In this document: positions 6,814 through 12,063 of the stretch, piece after piece | Layout of the letters: every line of letters begins with the position of its first letter | Numbering within the stretch: the stretch's first letter is position 1 | Assembly: GCA_009774255.1 (NCBI GenBank) | Contig: VSNK01000181.1 | Coordinates: 1-12,063, forward strand | Length of the DNA stretch: 12,063 nt | Origin: Faecalicatena sp. | Lineage (GTDB): Bacteria > Bacillota > Clostridia > Lachnospirales > Lachnospiraceae | Direction: 5' to 3' | The notes under the pieces: model-generated | What the model was told of the DNA's origin: nothing | The model's database searches: none | Seen by the model: the letters and a program-made list of their open reading frames with translations, nothing else | Program-made: the position numbers and the translations under genes

Positions 6814-7385
6814 TAGCAGCCTTTCATTCCTGATAAAATAAACATCATCATATGATTCAATATGAGGTGTACGTCTTCTACAATCTGCATATTATCGACA
6901 GGCACATGGATATTATATTTTGCGATTCGCCGCAGCTCTCCGCCGCCGTATCCGGTAAATGCAACCGTATCCACACCCAGCTCATTGGCGTATTCAAATG
7001 CCTTCAGGACATTCCGTGAATTCCCGCTTCCGGAAATACCGATCACAATATCCCCTTTTTTTAACTTATTTTTTAATGGTACGACAAAGATATCATCGTA
7101 ACCTATGTCATTGGCAATTGCCATGATCATCGGAACATTGTCACTGAGGCATTCAATGTCATACTTGACTTCCTGATTGTAGCTGATTCCTTTATTGAAA
7201 TCACATTCCAGGTGCGACGCTGTCGAAGCACTTCCCCCATTTCCGCAGATGAAAATTCGTTTCCTTCCGATACGCGCATTTTCTAAAATATTCATAACCT
7301 CATTAATATCATCCGCGGAAAGAGAATCTAAAACTTCCTTTTCCATTGACACATACTGATTTATCTTTTCCCTGTAATCCTCCAT
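6813..7385 (-). CDS. gmhA: GmhA-type sedoheptulose 7-phosphate isomerase
   Basis: GmhA converts sedoheptulose 7-phosphate to D-glycero-D-manno-heptose 7-phosphate, the first step of heptose activation; it is cytosolic and usually a tetramer. From the ATG at 7385 the product is 190 aa, close to the ~192 aa of E. coli GmhA. It is one SIS domain: FICGNGGSASTASHLECDF (45-63) and ISGSGNSRNVLKAF carry the phosphate-binding serines. E60 and H173 (in VEDVHLILNH) are in the expected places for the catalytic acid/base pair. The frame stays open upstream to an ATG at 7454, but that extension is translated repeat array and has no clear ribosome binding site, whereas GGGAGG ends 4 nt before 7385. The stop overlaps the next gene by one base. 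The fused HddC-GmhB gene lies 149 nt upstream, across a 44-bp repeat array. Confidence 0.92.
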   Translation of the reverse strand: MEDYREKINQYVSMEKEVLDSLSADDINEVMNILENARIGRKRIFICGNGGSASTASHLECDFNKGISYNQEVKYDIECLSDNVPMIMAIANDIGYDDIFVVPLKNKLKKGDIVIGISGSGNSRNVLKAFEYANELGVDTVAFTGYGGGELRRIAKYNIHVPVDNMQIVEDVHLILNHMMMFILSGMKGC

Positions 7386-7389
7386 GCTG

Positions 7390-7395
7390 CCTCCC
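7390..7395 (-). promoter_or_regulatory. Ribosome binding site deciding the gmhA start
   Basis: GGGAGG on the minus strand lies 4 nt before ATG at 7383-7385. It favours this start over the in-frame ATGs at 7397 and 7454, which would add residues encoded by the repeat array. Confidence 0.65.
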
Positions 7396-7398
7396 ATG

Positions 7399-7572
7399 CC
7401 TGCTATGTATTCGCCAAAATATGCTCCGCTGTTTCTTTCATGCCTATTATGCATTCACCAGGATATTCTCCGCTGTTTCTTACATACCTGTTATGCATTC
7501 ATCAGGATATTCTCCGCTGTTTCTTACATGCCTGTTATGCATTCGCAAGGATATATTCCACTGCTTCTGCCA
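7399..7572. repeat. 44-bp tandem repeat array copied from the 3' end of the hddC-gmhB gene
   Basis: Units are at 7399-7442, 7443-7486 and 7487-7530 (44 bp each). A fourth, diverged copy at 7531-7572 is the 3' end of the upstream coding sequence itself, including its TAA stop (7535-7537). The unit begins CCTGTTATGCATTCATCAGG and continues ATATTCTCCGCTGTTTCTTACA. The coding copy encodes AEAVEYILANA and matches the last full unit at roughly three quarters of positions by eye. The array fills the 149-nt gap. Confidence 0.9.
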
Positions 7573-8845
7573 GATCGTTTACAATCTTATCAGGCGATAC
7601 ATGAAATTTATGATCCGTGCCGGCTTGTCCTGTTTTAACCAGAATGGTCTTTAATCCGGCATTTACGCCCGTTTGGATATCCATGGTACTGTCTCCCACG
7701 ATGTAGGATTTTTCAAGGTCAATATTGTACTTTCCTGCCATTTTATCAATCATTCCGGTTGCCGGCTTTCTGCACTCACAGTTCACTTTGTAAACCGGAT
7801 TTTCTTCCGGATGCCCTCTGTCTGGGTGATGAGGACAAAAGACAATATCATCCAAAAACGCGCCTTTTTCACCTAACAGCACCTGCATTTTTCTATGGAT
7901 GTTTTTCACATCTTCTATCCCGCACATTCCTCTGGCAACCACCGGCTGATTGGTCACAACAATCACAAGCCAGGACGAGGCATTCAGCTTCTTTATGGCC
8001 TCTGCCGCGCCATCAATCAGTTTCAATTGGTTTTCCCGATACAGGAGCCCTTCATAGGTATTGACCGTGCCGTCTCTGTCCAGAAATACGCACTTCTGTC
8101 TGTTTTTCAGGCTCTTCTCCGCCAAAATGCCAGCTCTTTGTTCCTTGCCTGCCTGTGCAAAACGCTCCGGCGTGCCCACATCCTTTACATATTCCGGTGT
8201 ACGGTATCCGTAGATATTTCCTCCCGGAAGCAGCGGCATCAATACATCCTTTTCCAAGTCCAATTTCGTTGGTGATACGATATTTTCCAAAAGCTTATGG
8301 TTAAAAATATAAATTCCGGAATTCACAAGGTTCTCATACCAGCCACTCCTTTGGTTCTTTTTCGAATCCATAGCCTGAACCTTATCATCCGCCGCGAGAA
8401 TCACCAGATCGGAATCATATGGATGTGAATTCGGATGGACCAAAAGTGTGGCAAGTGCCTTGTTTTTTTCGTGAAAAGCCGCCATGCGTTCCCACTCAAT
8501 ATCAAAAATCACGTCCCCAAATATCAGTAGGAAATCCTTCTCCGGACAAATTTCTTTCAAAAAGAAAAGCGCTCCCGCCGACCCCAGCGGTTCCCTCTCT
8601 TCGATATAACGAATGCGGACATTCAGCCGTTCGCCCGTACCGAAATATTGCTTTATTTTCTCTCCAAGATATCCGACAATGATAACAAAATTTTTGATGC
8701 CGTATGCGGCAATATTTTCAATCTGCCACTGAAGCAAAGGCTTCCCATTCATTTTCAGCATCGGTTTTGGAATCACGCCTTTTGTAAGAGAACGCATCCT
8801 CGTCCCTTCACCGCCCGCCTGAATTACCGCAATATAATCCTGCAT
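7535..8845 (-). CDS. Fused heptose-1-phosphate guanylyltransferase (HddC-type) and heptose bisphosphatase (GmhB-type)
   Basis: The product is a 436-aa bifunctional protein. Residues 1 to ~235 are a nucleotidyltransferase (IAVIQAGGEGTRM at 5-17, with PKP at 26-28), expected to join GTP to D-glycero-alpha-D-manno-heptose 1-phosphate. Residues ~250-436 are a HAD phosphatase of the GmhB/histidinol-phosphatase type: FLDRDGTVN (nucleophile D256, D258), VTNQPVVARG, a zinc loop CPHHPD...CECRKPA, and VGDSTMDIQTG. It would remove the 7-phosphate of heptose 1,7-bisphosphate before activation, so the two halves do consecutive steps. The start at 8845 is chosen because AGGAAGGA lies 6 nt upstream; the open frame continues to a GTG at 8887, but that lies inside a hairpin element. 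It is 171 nt after the SDR gene. GTP rather than another NTP is inferred from the HddA partner. Confidence 0.9.
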   Translation of the reverse strand: MQDYIAVIQAGGEGTRMRSLTKGVIPKPMLKMNGKPLLQWQIENIAAYGIKNFVIIVGYLGEKIKQYFGTGERLNVRIRYIEEREPLGSAGALFFLKEICPEKDFLLIFGDVIFDIEWERMAAFHEKNKALATLLVHPNSHPYDSDLVILAADDKVQAMDSKKNQRSGWYENLVNSGIYIFNHKLLENIVSPTKLDLEKDVLMPLLPGGNIYGYRTPEYVKDVGTPERFAQAGKEQRAGILAEKSLKNRQKCVFLDRDGTVNTYEGLLYRENQLKLIDGAAEAIKKLNASSWLVIVVTNQPVVARGMCGIEDVKNIHRKMQVLLGEKGAFLDDIVFCPHHPDRGHPEENPVYKVNCECRKPATGMIDKMAGKYNIDLEKSYIVGDSTMDIQTGVNAGLKTILVKTGQAGTDHKFHVSPDKIVNDLAEAVEYILANA

Positions 8846-8851
8846 GATCTG

Positions 8852-8859
8852 TCCTTCCT
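8852..8859 (-). promoter_or_regulatory. Ribosome binding site deciding the hddC-gmhB start
   Basis: AGGAAGGA on the minus strand lies 6 nt before ATG at 8843-8845. The following residues (MQDYIAVIQAGG) are at the normal distance from the nucleotidyltransferase signature. Confidence 0.75.
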
Positions 8860-8875
8860 GGTGTTCTCCCGTACG

Positions 8876-8967
8876 GTTACAGTTCACGGCCTAACCGGCC
8901 GAGAATTGTAACGCCTCCAGCCTATTAAAAAGTCGCCTGACGGCGGTCCTAAGCGCCTGTGACGCTT
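8876..8967. repeat. Structured dispersed element, copy 2 (three hairpins)
   Basis: A 16-bp imperfect stem (8876-8891 with 8897-8912; one G-T and one A-A pair) has loop TAACC. Then comes the linker GCCTCCAGCCTATTAAAAAG, a short stem CGCC/GGCG at 8934-8945 with loop TGAC, and a third hairpin AAGCG/CGCTT at 8951-8967. The order, linker and GCCTGTGAC around the third hairpin match copy 1 at 106-235. On the minus strand the small stem is followed by ACTTTTT, which could act as a weak terminator or attenuator inside the operon. It occupies most of the 171-nt gap between the SDR and hddC-gmhB genes; 8968-9016 shows nothing further. Confidence 0.7.
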
Positions 8968-9016
8968 GTTTAACCAGAAGTCCCCGAAAATCTCTACGTC
9001 ATCTCTTTGATATCCC

Positions 9017-9973
9017 CTAGAGGTTCTCCCGCACGCTCAAGCGCACCGCTTCGTCTGATGTATATTTTGCCTTCCAGCCCGCCGAATGCACTTTATCAAG
9101 GCAATATCCAAACTTCGGGACGTCTCCCTTCCAGCCGCTTTCGCCGCCGGTATATTCAAATTTTGTTTCAGTAAGCCCCATTTCCGCGCAGACAATTTCC
9201 GCGATTTTATTTACACTCGTATCCCCCTCCGCACCGACATTATACAACGTCACACCCTCCGTGATCCGGAAGGTAAAATGCAGAATTGCGTCAATCAAAT
9301 CCGAAACATAAATATACGGTTTTGTCTGTTTCCCATCTCCGAGAATCACCAGTTTTAAGGAATTATTTCTTAATTTTCTGATAAAATCATATATAACTCC
9401 ATGGGTAAGCCTCGGCCCTATGACATTGGGAAATCTAAAAATCAGGCTCTGCATGTCATTCATATAAGTAAACGCACTGATCAATGCTTCACTGCCAAGC
9501 TTTGCCGCACCATAGTAGGAAATCGGCATCAGATTCGGTGTATTTTCGTCCAGAAGCATTTCCCTTTTATCCCCATATACGGCAGAGGTAGAAGCAAAAA
9601 ACAGCCTCTTCACTCCGGTTTTGCGCATACAGGAAAGAACCGCAAACGTTGTCGAATATGTATTTTTAAATTCAATTTCCGGCCTTTTTGCACTCGCCTG
9701 AATATCCGAATTCGCCGCAAGATGGAAGACGATGTCCGGGCGCTCTTTTTGAAAGATATCTTCCAGGGCATCTATATCGGAAGCGTCCGTTTTATAAAAT
9801 GTAAAGGAATCCCGGGCTATGAAATGGCCTATATTCTCTTCCGACCCCAGCGACAGGTCATCCACACAGACGACCTTGATACCTTTGCCTTCCTCCAATA
9901 TCTGGCACTCCAAAAGCGCGTCACATAAATGGCTTCCGATAAATCCTGCGCCGCCGACCACTAATGCTTTCAT
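9017..9973 (-). CDS. Extended SDR sugar-nucleotide epimerase/dehydratase
   Basis: This 318-aa cytosolic enzyme belongs to the NAD-dependent epimerase/dehydratase family. The NAD loop is VVGGAGFIGSHL (G7, G10, G13), and D38 at the end of the second strand fits NAD rather than NADP. The active site shows ASTSAVYG (127-134) and Y154-GAA-K158. Substrate-side motifs include FRFPNVIGPR, LGDGKQTKPYIYVSDL and YNVGAEGDTSV. The family acts on UDP-, GDP- or dTDP-sugars, often as 4-epimerase. Here it lies between the heptose kinase and the guanylyltransferase, so GDP-heptose is a plausible substrate, but an ordinary UDP-hexose cannot be excluded. Its ATG overlaps the hddA stop as ATGA, with GGAGGGGGAG upstream, so translation is likely coupled. 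The sequence appears intact. Confidence 0.9.
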   Translation of the reverse strand: MKALVVGGAGFIGSHLCDALLECQILEEGKGIKVVCVDDLSLGSEENIGHFIARDSFTFYKTDASDIDALEDIFQKERPDIVFHLAANSDIQASAKRPEIEFKNTYSTTFAVLSCMRKTGVKRLFFASTSAVYGDKREMLLDENTPNLMPISYYGAAKLGSEALISAFTYMNDMQSLIFRFPNVIGPRLTHGVIYDFIRKLRNNSLKLVILGDGKQTKPYIYVSDLIDAILHFTFRITEGVTLYNVGAEGDTSVNKIAEIVCAEMGLTETKFEYTGGESGWKGDVPKFGYCLDKVHSAGWKAKYTSDEAVRLSVRENL

Positions 9974-10971
9974 CTGTTCTCCCCCTCCTCCCAGTACCGA
10001 TCTCCCATATAAACAATGGAACTACCGTCATGCTCAAACTCAAAAGGAAAGGGCTTTAACCTCAGCTTTTCCCGCAGCAAAGCCTGCTTCTCCCTGGGAC
10101 AGTAGAACAGCAAAAATCCACCCCCGCCAGCACCAAGTAGCTTTCCCCCGACCGCACCGTTTGCCAGTGCTTTCTCATACATCTCGTCGATCTGAGCATT
10201 CGAAATACTTCCGGCCAATTCTTTCTTTTTCATCCAGCTTTCATGCAAAATCGCCCCAAAATCATTCAGTTCATTGCTTTCCAGAGATTTTTTCATGCTC
10301 CTCGCCAACTCACACATCCTGATCAGATTTTTCGTCTTATCCGCCTGAGAAATATTCTTCTTCTGCACGGAAAGGATTTTATTCGCGTCATGCACAAGTC
10401 CGGTATAAAACATGACCAGATTCCTCTGCAACGCTTTCAATGTGCCGCCCTTTGTAACAATCGGCTCAACAGATACCGAATCATCCTTATGGAAGCTGAT
10501 AAAATTCAGCCCTCCAAAAGCCGCCGCATATTGATCCTGCTTTCCGATCGGCGCTCCAAGCTTTTCAATCTCAACCTCACAGGCTTCTTTTGCTAATGTG
10601 TCCTTCGAAACATATTCCCCTTTATAGCAGGCAAGCGTGTGCAGAAGCCCTACGGTAAATGAACTGGAGGAGCCCAGCCCCGTACCGCTGGGAACATCCG
10701 CAGTACTGGAAATCTCAACACCGCTGATTCTCTGCTCATTTAAAACACAGTGAAAAATAGAATGATCTATATCCTGGATGTTATCTACTATTTCATTTTG
10801 GGAATATTTCAATACGGTCCTCGTTTCATCAAAATATGGGTGGATTGTAAGGTACATATAGCGGTTGATCGTTGTGCTCAATACACAGCCGCCATGTTCC
10901 CTGTAAAAATCCGCCATATCACTTCCGCCCCCGCAAAAACTTACACGGAAAGGAGTCTTAGTTATGATCAT
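9970..10971 (-). CDS. hddA: HddA-type D-glycero-alpha-D-manno-heptose 7-phosphate kinase
   Basis: This GHMP-family kinase adds a 1-phosphate to heptose 7-phosphate, giving the alpha-1,7-bisphosphate used by the GDP-heptose branch. It has 333 aa from the chosen start. The opening IITKTPFRVSFCGGGSDM is typical of HddA-like kinases. The ATP loop VPSGTGLGSSSS lies at 93-104, followed by APIGKQDQYAAAFGG, and the C-terminal GHMP motif is GGKLLGAGGGGFLLF. The frame is open 32 codons further upstream, but that stretch overlaps the preceding gene and does not look like the family. ATG at 10971 has GGAGG 9 nt before it and sits 16 nt after the previous stop. It overlaps the SDR start by four bases. The alpha configuration and GDP branch are inferred from HddA likeness, as opposed to the bifunctional HldE of the ADP-heptose branch. 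Confidence 0.92.
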   Translation of the reverse strand: MIITKTPFRVSFCGGGSDMADFYREHGGCVLSTTINRYMYLTIHPYFDETRTVLKYSQNEIVDNIQDIDHSIFHCVLNEQRISGVEISSTADVPSGTGLGSSSSFTVGLLHTLACYKGEYVSKDTLAKEACEVEIEKLGAPIGKQDQYAAAFGGLNFISFHKDDSVSVEPIVTKGGTLKALQRNLVMFYTGLVHDANKILSVQKKNISQADKTKNLIRMCELARSMKKSLESNELNDFGAILHESWMKKKELAGSISNAQIDEMYEKALANGAVGGKLLGAGGGGFLLFYCPREKQALLREKLRLKPFPFEFEHDGSSIVYMGDRYWEEGENR

Positions 10972-10980
10972 GGTTCCTGT

Positions 10981-10985
10981 CCTCC
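10981..10985 (-). promoter_or_regulatory. Ribosome binding site deciding the hddA start
   Basis: GGAGG on the minus strand lies 9 nt before ATG at 10969-10971. It supports the 333-aa product over the longer open frame that overlaps the upstream gene. Confidence 0.7.
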
Positions 10986-10987
10986 AT

Positions 10988-12063
10988 CTAAAAGCCATAA
11001 ATATAATTATTAAATCCACCTGCATCCAACATAGTCTCAACTTCACCCTGATACTCGTAGCTAACACCTATAATAATTCCTAAAGTATCATAGGAATCCA
11101 GTTCCTGAAGCTCCCATACTTTCAGACCTTCTACTGTTGAAAAAATTCTTTTATGTGTACTTACAACAAATCCTTCTATTCTCCAGCCTCTGTCTTTCAT
11201 AAAATGATAAAGACTTTTTCCATAATTTCCGGCACCATATATATAAATATTGTCGTACTGACTGCAAAAATCTCCCAACTTTTCTTCTCTTTCATCCAAA
11301 TTTGCGACCTGAGCCATGTTGTAGACATGTTCCCTCTTTTGAAGCTGATGAAACATCGTTCGCATATGTTCCTGCGCCGATAATAACAACCATGAAGCAT
11401 ACTCATTGGACATAATCGTGCCTGTTTTATATCCTGCATCCTGGGCTGCATAACCGAAAATCCTCTCTATAGCATGGCTAATAGTTCCGTCAATCGGCAT
11501 AGTTTCCTCCGGGAAGTCCTTATAATTCCATTTTTTCTCAAAAAGCTTATTTAATGCCTTTGTTTTTGCCCAAAATACTGTACCTATAGTAAATGGCATT
11601 TTATCTTCTGTAATATTTGTATCTAACTTCAAATCTTTTGCTAACGATTTACATAAAGAATAATCTGACAGCCATGTATCCCCATACCAATGTGTAATAT
11701 ATGTCCCAAAAGCTTCAGGTGGAACCAGCAACCCCAAGCCGTCATCATCTTCAAATAATTTCAATACCTGCTCAATATATTGCGCACTCCCAACAGTATT
11801 TCCCCATAAGTTGTCAATCCAAACATCCGTATCTGTTTCTAAATATTCCGCATTTTCCTTTTTATCATGAAGAAAACATATATATTCATATTGATGAATT
11901 GTTTTTCCAGCGATAACTAATAGAGTGCTAATATCCCTTCCCCTGTTTTCCTTCAGATAATATTGAATGTTATGACGATTCTGCAATATCTGTGCTTTTT
12001 CCAGAACATCTTCACTAGATGAATATATGTAAATATCTATATCGCAGGGAATTCGATTTAAAT
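10988..12063 (-). CDS. RgpF-like (rhamnan synthesis protein F) domain protein, 5' truncated by the window
   Basis: The frame is open to the right edge: residues upstream of the first possible start codon (TTG at 11986) read LNRIPCDIDIYIYSSSED, so the true start is outside the window. At least 358 aa are present. Family marks are YYLKENRGRDISTLLV, YICFLHDKKE, GLLVPPEAFG, GTVFWAKTKAL and PIDGTISHAIERIFGYAAQ, all typical of the RgpF/rhamnan-synthesis family, which occurs in polysaccharide loci and is linked to glycan chain assembly. The last ~90 residues are a Rossmann-like domain beginning NIYIYGAGNYGKSLYHF. The gene is visibly more AT-rich than hddA next to it (one sampled 60-bp line about a third GC against more than half), which hints at a separate origin. 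It ends 16 nt before hddA and is probably co-transcribed. Confidence 0.85.
   Translation of the reverse strand, partial: LNRIPCDIDIYIYSSSEDVLEKAQILQNRHNIQYYLKENRGRDISTLLVIAGKTIHQYEYICFLHDKKENAEYLETDTDVWIDNLWGNTVGSAQYIEQVLKLFEDDDGLGLLVPPEAFGTYITHWYGDTWLSDYSLCKSLAKDLKLDTNITEDKMPFTIGTVFWAKTKALNKLFEKKWNYKDFPEETMPIDGTISHAIERIFGYAAQDAGYKTGTIMSNEYASWLLLSAQEHMRTMFHQLQKREHVYNMAQVANLDEREEKLGDFCSQYDNIYIYGAGNYGKSLYHFMKDRGWRIEGFVVSTHKRIFSTVEGLKVWELQELDSYDTLGIIIGVSYEYQGEVETMLDAGGFNNYIYGF

Noticed and set aside
7386..7454. N-terminal extension of GmhA to the ATG at 7454
   Set aside because: The extra residues are encoded by the 44-bp repeat array, and the good ribosome binding site lies before 7385.
8846..8887. 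N-terminal extension of the HddC-GmhB fusion to GTG at 8887
   Set aside because: The extension begins inside the hairpin element; AGGAAGGA and the family's usual length favour 8845.
8846..9016. Internal promoter before hddC-gmhB
   Set aside because: TAATAG in the minus strand could be a -10 box, but no -35 box is seen at a suitable distance.
10972..11067. N-terminal extension of HddA to 11067
   Set aside because: It would overlap the RgpF-like gene by 80 bases, does not resemble the kinase family, and GGAGG marks the ATG at 10971.
11197..11451. Second minus-strand frame of 84 codons within the RgpF-like gene
   Set aside because: It lies wholly inside a recognised coding frame and has no family features.

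Overview
The window is most of one leftward (minus-strand) operon for building a heptose-containing surface glycan, probably from a Gram-positive anaerobe of the Lachnospiraceae/Clostridia type. The evidence for the host is the gene style (a DUF4422 protein, COG5610-type HAD proteins with Rossmann-like domains, an HddC-GmhB fusion), strong GGAGG-like ribosome binding sites and moderate GC. No 16S rRNA or other marker gene is present, so the host assignment is inference.

In transcription order (right to left) the layout is as follows. An RgpF-like (rhamnan synthesis F) protein is cut by the right edge (10988-12063). HddA-type heptose-7-phosphate kinase follows (9970-10971), then an extended SDR sugar-nucleotide epimerase/dehydratase (9017-9973). 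Next come a fused HddC guanylyltransferase plus GmhB phosphatase (7535-8845), the GmhA isomerase (6813-7385) and a large HAD-like (COG5610) protein (4501-6813). The operon ends with a GT4 glycosyltransferase (2703-4244), a DUF4422 probable glycosyltransferase (1234-2460) and a ribulose-phosphate/allulose-6-phosphate 3-epimerase family protein (270-932). At the extreme left is the possible tail of a plus-strand gene (1-57), then a structured non-coding element.

GmhA, HddA, GmhB and HddC together form a complete route from sedoheptulose 7-phosphate to GDP-D-glycero-alpha-D-manno-heptose. The SDR enzyme could remodel that or another activated sugar. The GT4, DUF4422, RgpF-like and possibly the HAD-like protein would assemble or modify the glycan. 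The 3-epimerase may feed the ketose-phosphate pool.

The most striking property is repeat expansion. Four of the gaps between genes hold different direct-repeat arrays (55, ~17/33, 43 and 44 bp units), each beginning at or across the stop codon of the gene before it. Three of the proteins carry in-frame tandem repeats (33, 39 and 18 bp units), and one of these has a further small 30-bp duplication. Coding units are multiples of three; three of the four intergenic unit lengths are not. All of this lies between about 0.95 and 7.6 kb; I saw none in the other genes. Separately, two copies of a structured hairpin element (106-235 and 8876-8967) share a core and show a paired base change in a small stem. 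Four proteins carry the same kind of ~90-residue Rossmann-like domain at one terminus.
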